A DNA stretch of 64,000 nucleotides from Paracoccaceae bacterium (GTDB lineage: Bacteria; Pseudomonadota; Alphaproteobacteria; Rhodobacterales; Rhodobacteraceae): NCBI GenBank assembly GCA_030148225.1, contig JASBTX010000018.1, positions 1 to 64,000 on the forward strand. The letters run 5' to 3'. This document shows positions 48,265 through 57,495 of the stretch, piece after piece. Position 1 is the first letter of the stretch, and each line of letters begins with the position of its first letter. The notes below the pieces were generated by a model. It was not told where the DNA came from. It made no database searches and worked only from the letters and a program-made list of their open reading frames with translations. Position numbers and translations under genes: made by a program.

Positions 48265-49269
48265 ATGTCATTTCAGGCTGAAAAGGAAGTGGTCCGGGCC
48301 TTGTACGCTGACCTCGCCGAGGCCATCGACCCGGCAGAAGCGATTCTGAGCCGCCACATAGTACCAGAGGGGATATGGCGCGGCTATCATCCCTTCGGAG
48401 AACTCGAAGGCCCCGAGATCGTCGCGCGCGAGTTCTGGACACCGCTCAGGAGCGCGCTTAGCCACCTGCAACGCCGCGAGGACATCTTTTTTGCCGGCGC
48501 GAACGAGATTGATGGTGGCGCATCTGTCTGGGTCGTGTCGATGGGCCACCTGATGGGGCTTTTTGACCGGCCTTGGCTGGGCATTCCGCCCACCGGCAAG
48601 ATGGCGTTCCTGCGCTATTGCGAATTCAACCGTGTCCATGATGGCCGGATCCACGAAACCGCCATGTATTTTGACCTGCCGCATCTGATGGTGCAGGCGG
48701 GGCTGAACCCCTTTCCGCCACAGACGGCGGCGCATCTGGTCCAGCCCGGGCCGCAGACTCATGACGGGCTGCTTTATGCCGAAACCGACCCTGAAGAGGG
48801 GCGGAAAACGCTTGCTGCCATCAACGCCATGATCAGCGATCTGGGCCAGTGGCAAAGTGGTCTGCCGCTCGAGGAAGAGCTGCGCCGGACATGGGCCGAA
48901 GACATGATCTGGTGGGGCCCCGAAGGCATCGGTGCTACCTATACCATTCCCCGCTATGCCGCCCAGCATGCCGGACCGTTTCGCGCCGGGTTTGCCGAGC
49001 GTGGCCAGACGCGCCATATCTGCCGTCTGGCCGAGGGGCACTATGGCGGCTTTTTCGGCTGGCCCAATTTCACCGCCCGGCCCACCGGCGGTTTCATGGG
49101 GATGCCCGCCACCGGTAAGAAAGGCGAGTTTCGCGTGATCGACATCTACCGCCGGTCCGACGACAAACTGGCCGAGAACTGGGTCTTCATCGACCTCCTG
49201 CATTTCTGGAACCAGCAGGGGGTCGACATCCTGCAACGCATGAACGGACTGAAACATCATGAAAATTGA
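48265..49269 (+). CDS. SnoaL/NTF2-like protein (two domains)
   Basis: 'LGIPPTGKMAFLRYCEFNRVHDGRIHETAMYFDLPHLMVQAG' and 'IDIYRRSDDKLAENWVFIDLLHFWNQQGVDI'; paralog of the minus-strand SnoaL proteins. Confidence 0.85.
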   Translation: MSFQAEKEVVRALYADLAEAIDPAEAILSRHIVPEGIWRGYHPFGELEGPEIVAREFWTPLRSALSHLQRREDIFFAGANEIDGGASVWVVSMGHLMGLFDRPWLGIPPTGKMAFLRYCEFNRVHDGRIHETAMYFDLPHLMVQAGLNPFPPQTAAHLVQPGPQTHDGLLYAETDPEEGRKTLAAINAMISDLGQWQSGLPLEEELRRTWAEDMIWWGPEGIGATYTIPRYAAQHAGPFRAGFAERGQTRHICRLAEGHYGGFFGWPNFTARPTGGFMGMPATGKKGEFRVIDIYRRSDDKLAENWVFIDLLHFWNQQGVDILQRMNGLKHHEN

Positions 49270-50131
49270 CGCCCATCATCATCTCTGGGATCTCGGCGCG
49301 GTCGAATATCCATGGCTCATGCAGACAGGCGCGCCGCGGTTTTTCGGCGATCCGACACCCATTCAGCGGGATTTCCTGATCGATGAATTCAGTGCGATGG
49401 CCCGGGCCGAGGGGTTTGGCGGCTCGGTCCATATTCAGGTAGGTGCGGCCGATCCCTGGGCCGAGGCCTGCTGGGTTCAGTCGGTGGCCGATTCCCATCC
49501 TGAATGGCCGATGGCGCAGGTGGTGTTCTGCGATCTGACGGCCCCCGACCGCTCGGCCCAACTGGCGCGGTACAAAACGCTGCCGTCCGTGCGCGGTGTG
49601 CGCCAGATCATCGGGCGCGCGCCGGGTGAGGATGCGGTTACCGGCACCAACGCGCTCTTGGGTGATCCGGCCTTTCTGGAAGGTCTGCAGGAGGCAGGCG
49701 AATTGGGGCTCAGCTTTGATCTGCAGCTTATCCCCGAACTGATGGTGCAGACCGCCGCGGTGCTGGCGGCGGCACCCGGAACCGCTGTCGCGCTCTGCCA
49801 TGCAGGCTCGCCCCATGACCGCAGCGCCGCCGGGCTCGCGGAATGGACGGCACTGTTGCGCAATCTTTCCACGCTGGATCATGTCAGTTGCAAACTGTCG
49901 GGGCTGGGCATGTTTCAGCATGACTGGGTGACGGATGATTTCGCACCCATCGTCGACACCTGCCTCGCGGAATTTGGCGCGGACCGCTCTATGTTCGGTT
50001 CCAACTTTCCGGTCGACAGCCTCTATTCAGACTACGCGCGCCTGTCGCAATGCTTTCACGACCTCGTGCCCGACGCCGATCACCACGCCGTCTTTGGCGG
50101 CACAGCATCACGGTTCTATCACATGAGCTGA
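49259..50131 (+). CDS. Amidohydrolase-2 family protein (COG3618, sugar lactonase-like)
   Basis: 'MKIDAHHHLWDLGAVEYPWL', 'SCKLSGLGMF', 'MFGSNFPVDSLYSDY'. Confidence 0.88.
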   Translation: MKIDAHHHLWDLGAVEYPWLMQTGAPRFFGDPTPIQRDFLIDEFSAMARAEGFGGSVHIQVGAADPWAEACWVQSVADSHPEWPMAQVVFCDLTAPDRSAQLARYKTLPSVRGVRQIIGRAPGEDAVTGTNALLGDPAFLEGLQEAGELGLSFDLQLIPELMVQTAAVLAAAPGTAVALCHAGSPHDRSAAGLAEWTALLRNLSTLDHVSCKLSGLGMFQHDWVTDDFAPIVDTCLAEFGADRSMFGSNFPVDSLYSDYARLSQCFHDLVPDADHHAVFGGTASRFYHMS

Positions 50132-50179
50132 ACGATGGGGTAGGAGGCTTATATCGGCAGACCTGCGATGGAAAATGAA

Positions 50180-50200
50180 TTGTACCGACTGCCGGTACAA
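50180..50200. promoter_or_regulatory. Inverted repeat TTGTACCG-ACTGC-CGGTACAA
   Basis: 8-bp perfect arms upstream of the TAXI-TRAP genes; operator-like. Confidence 0.55.
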
Positions 50201-50249
50201 ATTTGCATGATGCCGGGTTTCGGCGGCGAAGTGGAACGAATTCGCCCGC

Positions 50250-50267
50250 AGAAAAATCGATTTTTCT
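50250..50267. promoter_or_regulatory. 18-bp perfect palindrome AGAAAAATCGATTTTTCT
   Basis: Read directly; between the lactonase-like gene and the TAXI SBP gene. Confidence 0.5.
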
Positions 50268-50352
50268 TGTGACGAATCCAAAAAACCCTAACCTTTGATC
50301 CCATGTCAATCCCGATGGCGCAGCGCGCGATCGGAGGTATCTGGGAGGAGAC

Positions 50353-51399
50353 ATGAAACCATTTGCGCAACTGACCGCCGTGATAACCGCTGCCCTGCTG
50401 GCAAGCGGCGCACAGGCTCAACAGAACCTGACCGCTGAAACGGCGGCCCCGTCCAGCGGGCCGGGCGTGGCCGTGCTGTCGCTGGGCGAGGCCGCCGCCA
50501 AGGCCGGCGTCGCCAACATTCAGGTGACAACGGGCCAGACCCTGACCAACTCGGTCCAGAACGTGGCCGAGGGCAAGACCGATATCGCATCGGCCCCCTT
50601 CATACTGCCGTTTCTGATGTCGCGTGCGGTTGGCCCTTACGCCAAGCTGGGCAAGGAAGAGGGCGCAGCGCTGGCCGCGAAACTCGCCGTGCTCTATACA
50701 TACCGGATTTCGGTGCAGGGGCTTTATGCCTATGACAGCGCGAATTTCCCCGGCTGGGACGGGATCGAGGGCGCCACGATCTATAACGGCCCGCCGCGCG
50801 GTGCGGCGCTGACCAATGCGCGCCTGCTGATCAAGCTGAATACCGGCCTCGAGGAAGGCAACGGATATACCGGTGTGCAGGTGAACTGGGGACAGGCGGT
50901 CAAAACGATTCAGGACGGATCGGCCGATGCCTTTGTTCTGCCGATGAGCTTTCCCGATGGTCGTCTGACCGCCGCGCTTTCGTCGGGCAACATGACCATC
51001 TGGTCGCTGCCCCTGGACGTCTACAACGGCGAGGCCTTTGCCAATGTCACCAAGATCCCCGGCACCGTTCCCGTCGAACTGCCGATCTCGGAAATGGGCT
51101 ATAACGAAGGGGTGACGGTCGTCTCTGAGGATGACATGTTCCGGGGTCCCGGCACCGTGGGCGGCGAGGTTGTCAATGTCGCGATGGATGAAGAGACGGC
51201 TTATAACCTGACCAAGGCGTTTCTTGACAATATCGACTCTGTCTACATGGCCAAGGCGCCCTTTGTCGCCAATGCATGGTTTGGTGAAACGGATATCGCG
51301 CTGACCAATATGTGCGGCGGAAACCCGATGAAATATCATCCCGGTGCCGTGCGTGCATGGGAAGAGGCGGGCTATACCATTCCCGACTGCGCCAAGTAG
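50353..51399 (+). CDS. TAXI family TRAP transporter solute-binding protein
   Basis: Signal peptide; 'GQTLTNSVQNVAEGKTDIASAPF', 'VNWGQAVKTIQDGSADAFVLP'; RBS GGGAGGAG. Confidence 0.85.
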   Translation: MKPFAQLTAVITAALLASGAQAQQNLTAETAAPSSGPGVAVLSLGEAAAKAGVANIQVTTGQTLTNSVQNVAEGKTDIASAPFILPFLMSRAVGPYAKLGKEEGAALAAKLAVLYTYRISVQGLYAYDSANFPGWDGIEGATIYNGPPRGAALTNARLLIKLNTGLEEGNGYTGVQVNWGQAVKTIQDGSADAFVLPMSFPDGRLTAALSSGNMTIWSLPLDVYNGEAFANVTKIPGTVPVELPISEMGYNEGVTVVSEDDMFRGPGTVGGEVVNVAMDEETAYNLTKAFLDNIDSVYMAKAPFVANAWFGETDIALTNMCGGNPMKYHPGAVRAWEEAGYTIPDCAK

Positions 51400-51459
51400 A
51401 ACTTAAACCAGACTGCGGGCCCGATGCGGCCCGCAGTACCCCGCCCGAAAGCACCCGCC

Positions 51460-53808
51460 ATGGCCGACGACCAAGCGCCCGCAGAGCCGCGTCCCGATCT
51501 GGGGCAAAGAGTGGTTTTTGTGCTGGCGATCATCATGGTGCTGATCGGGCTGATCAACTCGACCCCGGGCATCCCGGGATATGATGACGCCGCGGCGCGA
51601 CTGCTCGGACAATCGGGCGCGACCTTCCGCAAATTCCCGTTCGAGTGGTTCTATCCCGCTTTCTTTGCCCTGATGATGATCATCGTCGCCCTCAGGCATT
51701 CGATGTGGCGCGACTGGAAGGACAGGGGCAGATACCGCCGTGGCTTCGGCCTTTTTCTGGATATCGCGCTGGTTGTGATGGCGCTGGTGATCGCGCTGAC
51801 CTATGTCATCGAGATCGAGGCGATCTGCCTGATCGACCAGATCACCGGCGACCGTGCACGACTGATCGAAGAGAGCCTGAAAACCGAGGCCGAGTTCGCC
51901 GCCTCACTTGGGCTGAGCCCGCCGACCACGGTCGACGATCCCAAATGCGTCAGCACGACGGGCGGCTGGCTGGTGCTGATCGTCGGCCTCGCCGTGATCG
52001 TGTTCCTGTCCTACAACGTCAAGGTCTGGGGCCTGCCGCTGGTTCTGGTGGCGATCCTGATCTCGGCATATACGATCATCACGGTGCTGGTCTGGTATGT
52101 CTATGGCGCCGATGACATCAACAAGTACTTCATGACCAAACTCGCCGGTGAACCGCGATTGCTGTCGGACGGGCGACCGCGTGTGCATGATATTCTGGTC
52201 AACAATTCCTCGGGGCTGCTGGGCCGGTTCATGGATATCATCCTGAACACGATCTTTCCCTATCTGGTGCTCGGCTCTCTTTTTGGCACTTCGGCTGGGG
52301 GGCAGTCGCTGATCAAGCTGGCCTTCCGATGGACCCGCAAGCTCAGGGGCGGGCCGGCCCATGCCGCCATCGTCTCGTCGGCCATGTTCGGCACGATTTC
52401 GGGCGGGCCCATCGTCAACGTGCTCTCGACCGGGGTGCTGACCATCCCGATGATGATCCGGCGCGGCTTTTCCAAGGTCTTCGCCGGCGGGATGGAGGCG
52501 GCGGCGTCCTCCGGCGGTTCGATCATGCCGCCGGTGATGGGTGTGGCGGCCTTTGTGCTGGCCGCGCTGACCGGCATTCCCTATTCCAGCGTCGTCATCG
52601 CCGCCATCATTCCCGCCATGGCCTATTTCTTCTGCCTGTTTCTGTCGGCGATATTCCAGTCGCGCAAACAGGGGATCGAGGCGATTGGTGAACTGACCGA
52701 AGAGATGCGCTTTGACCGTCAGGACATCCTGAACCTGATCATGATCTTTGGCCCGATCCTCTTGATCCTTGTCCTGCTGCTGACTCCGAAAGAGGCGGTG
52801 GGCTGTGGCCCCATCGGGTTCATCCTGGGCGTGGAGGCGGCGTTTCAGTACGGGGTCTGCCGGGCGGGCGATCTGCCTTGGATATTGCAGGCGGTGCAGA
52901 ATTCGGCCGGGGATGCGGGTTCGGCCGGCTGGTGGGCCGTCATGCTTTTGATCATCCTCTTGTTCCTTGACCCCGAGATGCGGGCAAAACCGTCGAAACT
53001 GCTGACCGCCTTTTCCAATGCCGGGACGCTAATCGCGACACTCTATCTGATGTTTCTCGCGGTCTCGATCATCGATTTCTGCCTGTCCTTTACCGGTCTG
53101 CCGGTCTTTATCTCGCTGGATGTGCTGCAATGGCTGAACGGGCTTAACCTTGGGCAGGGCGGGCCGGTGCTCTTTCAGTTCGTGGCACTTCTGGCGACGA
53201 TGTTGCTGGCCGTGATCCTGGGCATGGGCATGCCGGCGGTGCCTGCCTATATCAACGCGGCCCTTCTGATGGGGCCGGTACTGGCCGGGCTGGGGCTGTC
53301 GATCTTTACTGCCAACATGTTCATCTTCTATTTTGCCGTCGCCTCGGCCATCACCCCGCCCGTGGCGCTCGCGGCCTTTGCCGCAGCCTCGATCACCAAG
53401 GCCGAGCCGATGGCCACCGGCCTTTCGGCTGTCCGCTCGGGCATCGTGATCTTTGTCATACCCTTCGTCTTTGCGATGTATCCCGAACTTCTTCTGATTG
53501 ACGCTGCGGTGTTCGATCCCAACGCCCCGGCGGGTTCGCAAAGCTATCTGCCGGGTTATGACGGCCAGATTCACTGGGGACCGTTGGCAGGGCTGCTCGC
53601 GCGGCTTGTGCTCGCGCTCTACCTGTTGGCCAGCGCGCTGGCGCGGTTTGACCGGCGGGCGCTCGACTGGTGGGAATGGCCGCTCAGGCTGGCACTGGCC
53701 GCGCTGGTGATGGCGGGCACGCCGCTGATCTATGGCACCGCATCCGCGATTGCCATCGCGGTGCTGGCCCTCCACGCCCTCCGGTCGCGCGCACCAGACC
53801 CCGCCTAG
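51460..53808 (+). CDS. TRAP transporter fused permease (small plus large TM subunits)
   Basis: Large multi-TM protein; 'FGTSAGGQSLIKLAFRWTRKLRGGPAHAAIVSSAMFGTISGGPIVNVLSTG', 'GMEAAASSGGSIMPPVMGVAAFVLA'. Upstream start at 51424 possible. Confidence 0.92.
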   Translation: MADDQAPAEPRPDLGQRVVFVLAIIMVLIGLINSTPGIPGYDDAAARLLGQSGATFRKFPFEWFYPAFFALMMIIVALRHSMWRDWKDRGRYRRGFGLFLDIALVVMALVIALTYVIEIEAICLIDQITGDRARLIEESLKTEAEFAASLGLSPPTTVDDPKCVSTTGGWLVLIVGLAVIVFLSYNVKVWGLPLVLVAILISAYTIITVLVWYVYGADDINKYFMTKLAGEPRLLSDGRPRVHDILVNNSSGLLGRFMDIILNTIFPYLVLGSLFGTSAGGQSLIKLAFRWTRKLRGGPAHAAIVSSAMFGTISGGPIVNVLSTGVLTIPMMIRRGFSKVFAGGMEAAASSGGSIMPPVMGVAAFVLAALTGIPYSSVVIAAIIPAMAYFFCLFLSAIFQSRKQGIEAIGELTEEMRFDRQDILNLIMIFGPILLILVLLLTPKEAVGCGPIGFILGVEAAFQYGVCRAGDLPWILQAVQNSAGDAGSAGWWAVMLLIILLFLDPEMRAKPSKLLTAFSNAGTLIATLYLMFLAVSIIDFCLSFTGLPVFISLDVLQWLNGLNLGQGGPVLFQFVALLATMLLAVILGMGMPAVPAYINAALLMGPVLAGLGLSIFTANMFIFYFAVASAITPPVALAAFAAASITKAEPMATGLSAVRSGIVIFVIPFVFAMYPELLLIDAAVFDPNAPAGSQSYLPGYDGQIHWGPLAGLLARLVLALYLLASALARFDRRALDWWEWPLRLALAALVMAGTPLIYGTASAIAIAVLALHALRSRAPDPA

Positions 53809-53845
53809 GATCAGAACCCTCAGGTGTCTCTGACCGTGTTCCGGG

Positions 53846-55384
53846 TCAGGCCAGCAATGTCGGGAACGGGCTCGTGTCAGTGGCGCGCATCATCTCGTCG
53901 ACCATGCGCCTTGTCAGCGCGGCGCGCGTGGCGGCATGGGCCGGATCGTCCCAGAGGTTATGCGTCTCATCCGGGTCGGTGGCGAGGTGAACGAGGTCGC
54001 CCCAGTTCTCACCGGCATAGAGGCTCAGCCGGTAATCATCGGTCAGAAGGGTCCTCAGATTTGCCGGTCTCTCGGTGAAATGCAGCTTGATCCGGGCGTT
54101 ATCCTCGTGCTCGATCAGCAGCGCCTCGCGCCGTTCCCCATTCCAGAGTGAGCGGCCCTGAATGCCGTTATAGGGCTTGAGCCCCGCCGCCTCGATCAGC
54201 GTGGGCGCGATATCAAGCGATGAACAGAGGTCATCCCGCAAACCGGCCTCTGCACCCGGTGCGCGCCAGATAAAGGGCACGCGGTTGATCGAATGGTGCT
54301 GAAACGGCCCTTTGAGCAAAAGCGAAAAGGCCCCGAGGTAATCGCCGTGATCAGAGTTGAAGATGACAATCGTGTTGTCCCAGAGCCCGCCGGATTTCAG
54401 CGCCGTCACCACCCGACCCACCGCATCGTCCACCATGGTGATCATCCCGGCGGTCAGCGCCATCGCCTCCTGCAACTGGCGTTCCGACGCCATAAAAAGC
54501 TTTTGCCTGCCGGTCTCGGCGCTTCCATCCGCATATTGCGTATGTGCGGCCCGCAAAATGGGATTGGGATTGCGATGTGCCGTGTAGGGCAGATCAACCG
54601 AGAATTCCGCCGGGTCATACATGTCCCAGTAACGCCCGGGCGGATTGAAGGGGTGATGCGGATCGGGAAAGCTGACAAAGGCAAAAAACGGCTGATCCGG
54701 GCTTTGTTCGCTCAGAAAAGCCTCGGCCCGCTCGGTCACGAAGCTGGTGGGATACAGCGCTTCGGGCAGAGGGGTGCGATAGGCCTGCGGGCAGGAATAA
54801 TTATGCGCCAGCCGGTTGGCAGGGTCTCTGAGTGTTTCCCAGTCATCGGGGCGGCGTTCTTTTAGCCAGGCGATATAATGTCCCCCGCGCGGTGCCGCCC
54901 CGTGCCCGCCGACCAGTTCAACATGGTCGAACCCGTAATAGGGCCGGGGCACCTCGTGCGGCGATCCCATGGGGCGTTCATCACGGTAGGGCCCCGCGTC
55001 CTTGTTGGCCTCGGCAATCGGGCCGGTATCGGGCGCACTGCCCCGGCGCTGCGGTGTATCGGTAAAGGTCTGAAGGTGGCTCTTGCCGATCATCGCCGTA
55101 CTGTAGCCGCCGGCGCGCAGCACCTCGGCAAAGGTGGCCTGGTTCCGGGGCAGGTTCAGCCCGTTATGCCTGAGCCCGTGCACTGACGGATAGCGCCCCG
55201 TCATGATCGAGGCGCGATTTGGCTGACAGACAGGTGTGGCCACGTTGAAATTGGTGAACCGTGTCCCTTCCGCTGCCAGCGCATCGATATGGGGGGTTTT
55301 CAACACCGGGTGGCCCGCGCATCCCAGCCAGTCCGCCCGCTGCTGATCGGTCATGATCAGCACGATATTCGGTTTTTTCTGCAT
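53846..55384 (-). CDS. Sulfatase-like hydrolase
   Basis: 'KPNIVLIMTDQQRADWLGCAGHPVLKTPHIDALAAEGTRFTNFNVATPVCQPNRASIMTGRYPSVHG'; formylglycine motif C-x-P-x-R (CQPNR). Confidence 0.93.
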   Translation of the reverse strand: MQKKPNIVLIMTDQQRADWLGCAGHPVLKTPHIDALAAEGTRFTNFNVATPVCQPNRASIMTGRYPSVHGLRHNGLNLPRNQATFAEVLRAGGYSTAMIGKSHLQTFTDTPQRRGSAPDTGPIAEANKDAGPYRDERPMGSPHEVPRPYYGFDHVELVGGHGAAPRGGHYIAWLKERRPDDWETLRDPANRLAHNYSCPQAYRTPLPEALYPTSFVTERAEAFLSEQSPDQPFFAFVSFPDPHHPFNPPGRYWDMYDPAEFSVDLPYTAHRNPNPILRAAHTQYADGSAETGRQKLFMASERQLQEAMALTAGMITMVDDAVGRVVTALKSGGLWDNTIVIFNSDHGDYLGAFSLLLKGPFQHHSINRVPFIWRAPGAEAGLRDDLCSSLDIAPTLIEAAGLKPYNGIQGRSLWNGERREALLIEHEDNARIKLHFTERPANLRTLLTDDYRLSLYAGENWGDLVHLATDPDETHNLWDDPAHAATRAALTRRMVDEMMRATDTSPFPTLLA

Positions 55385-55595
55385 CCTTGCCGCCCTGCCA
55401 TCCGGGGCCGAGTTAAGATCATTGCGCCGCCAATGCCAAGCCACCGGCACCGGGTATCCTTGGCCGGGTTGTGTATTTCATGCCACGTGGCTTCACGATG
55501 CGGACATGGCCTGTGGATAAATTCTTGCATCCCGCCCCGGCAGGCCGCAGAACGGTAGCCATAATAACAAACCAGAAACTATCGGGTATAAGACA

Positions 55596-56420
55596 GTGGG
55601 AAAATTTGACAGGGGGCTGTCGACAGCTCTGGAATCGCATGCCGAGCTGTTGGTGCGCACCATCTCGAACACGATCTATCTTGATCCGCCACAGAATCCG
55701 CGCCGCCCGGCGCAGTTTCACCAGCTTTTTCGCGGCATGAATGCTGAATCGCCCGAACAGCGCGAGGCGCGGATGTCGCGGCGGCTCTCGGGGCGCGACT
55801 GGCCCGTATTTGCCCACAGCATGGCCGGTTATGAACGCCTGAGAAACCTCGCCAATTGTGTGCTGGATGTATTCGAGAACGAGGTCGAGGGCCATTTCAT
55901 CGAAACCGGCGTCTGGCGGGGCGGGGCCTGTATCCTGATGCAGGGTCTTTGCCGCGCCGCGGGCGAGGCTGGCCGCAAGGTTTTCGTGGCGGATTCGTTC
56001 GAGGGCCTCCCGCCGCCCAATGCCGAAGAGTTCCCCGCAGATGAGGGCGACAAGCACCACACCAAGGATGCGCTGGCGATCTCGCTCGAGACCGTGCAGG
56101 ACAACTTCCGCTCTTATGGGCTCTTGGATGACAATGTCGTCTTCATGAAGGGCTGGTTCAAGGACACGCTGCCGACGCTGGGTGACGAGAAATTCGGGAT
56201 CATCCGGCTGGATGGCGACATGTACGAAAGCACCATACAGGCGATCGAGATCCTCTACCCCAAACTATCGGTCGGGGGCTATATCATCGTCGATGATTTT
56301 GGCGCCGTGCGCGCCTGCCGCAAGGCCATTGGCGACTATCGCAAGGCCCATGGCATCGAAGAGCCCATCGAACAGGTCGACTGGACCGGCGCCTACTGGA
56401 AAAAGACGCGGGATATCTGA
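55596..56420 (+). CDS. TylF/MycF family O-methyltransferase-like
   Basis: 'GHFIETGVWRGGACILMQGL', 'FVADSFEGLPPP', 'IIVDDFGAVRACRKAIGDYRKAHGI'. Confidence 0.85.
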   Translation: MGKFDRGLSTALESHAELLVRTISNTIYLDPPQNPRRPAQFHQLFRGMNAESPEQREARMSRRLSGRDWPVFAHSMAGYERLRNLANCVLDVFENEVEGHFIETGVWRGGACILMQGLCRAAGEAGRKVFVADSFEGLPPPNAEEFPADEGDKHHTKDALAISLETVQDNFRSYGLLDDNVVFMKGWFKDTLPTLGDEKFGIIRLDGDMYESTIQAIEILYPKLSVGGYIIVDDFGAVRACRKAIGDYRKAHGIEEPIEQVDWTGAYWKKTRDI

Positions 56421-56602
56421 GGGATCGATGGCGCAATGAGAGGCGCGGGCGTTCTGCCCGCGTTTTGCTCAGGTCTCTTCGGTCGAATTGCCATCGGGAT
56501 AGCACGACGCGTCATTGGGGCATGCGAGTTGCGCCAAACCCTCTTGCGCCCAATCCACCCACGATAGACATTGCAGCGATACCAAGACAGGGAGTTTGAT
56601 CG

Positions 56603-57493
56603 ATGTCAGATGAGACCATCGGATTTGTCGGCGTGGGCCTGATGGGCCACGGTATGGCCCGGAACTTGATCGGGGCCGGATATCGCCTGACCATCATCGC
56701 GCATCGCAACCGGGCGCCGGTCGATGATCTGGTCGGACTGGGTGCGGTTGAAGCCGAGAGCCTTGCCGAACTGGCCGCCACCTCATCGGTCATTCATATC
56801 TGCGCCCCGGGCTCGCCCCAGGTCGAAGCGATTGTTACCGAAATGCTGCCCGTGCTGAAACCCGACAGCGTCATCGTCGATTGCTCTACCTCCAACCCTA
56901 CATCCACCATCGCGCTGGCAGCGCGCCTGCGCGAGGCGGGCTGCCATATGGCCGACGCCCCGCTGGGCGGCACGCCCGTACAGGCCGAAAGCGGGGAACT
57001 CAGCACCATGATCGGCGCGGACGATGCGGTTTTCGCGCGGCTCAGGCCGGTGATTGGTGCATGGGCCGCCACGATTGTCCATCTCGGCGCCAGCGGTACG
57101 GGCCACAAGATGAAGCTTTTGAACAATTTCCTGTCGCTCGGCTATGGCGCGCTTTATTCCGAGGCGCTGGCCCTTGCGGAAAAGGTGGGCATTTCCACCG
57201 CCCAGTTCGATTCCGTCATTCGCGGGAGCCGGATGGATTGCGGATTTTACCAGACCTTCATGGGCTATGCCATTGATGGCAATCGTGAATCGCACAAATT
57301 CACGCTGACCAACGCGCTCAAGGATATGACCTATCTCGAAACCATGGCCGACGACGCCGCAACCGCCAACCCGATCGGCAATGCCGTCAAGAACAGCTAT
57401 GCCATGGCCGTTTCAGCAAACGGGGACGGGGCCGAGGATTACGTACCGCATATGGTCGATTTCGTGAAACGGCGCAACGGCATCGCGACCTGA
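56603..57493 (+). CDS. 3-hydroxyisobutyrate dehydrogenase-family NAD(P)-dependent oxidoreductase
   Basis: 'IGFVGVGLMGHGMARNLIGAGYRLTI', 'DAPLGGTPVQAESGELSTMIGA', 'GTGHKMKLLNNFLSLG'. Confidence 0.92.
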   Translation: MSDETIGFVGVGLMGHGMARNLIGAGYRLTIIAHRNRAPVDDLVGLGAVEAESLAELAATSSVIHICAPGSPQVEAIVTEMLPVLKPDSVIVDCSTSNPTSTIALAARLREAGCHMADAPLGGTPVQAESGELSTMIGADDAVFARLRPVIGAWAATIVHLGASGTGHKMKLLNNFLSLGYGALYSEALALAEKVGISTAQFDSVIRGSRMDCGFYQTFMGYAIDGNRESHKFTLTNALKDMTYLETMADDAATANPIGNAVKNSYAMAVSANGDGAEDYVPHMVDFVKRRNGIAT

Positions 57494-57495
57494 GA

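Noticed and set aside
48268-49260. 330-aa minus-strand ORF
   Set aside because: Antisense to the plus-strand SnoaL-like gene with good RBS and paralog support.
50149-51339. 396-aa minus-strand ORF
   Set aside because: Antisense to the TAXI solute-binding protein gene.
55419-56060. 213-aa minus-strand ORF
   Set aside because: Antisense to the TylF-like methyltransferase gene.
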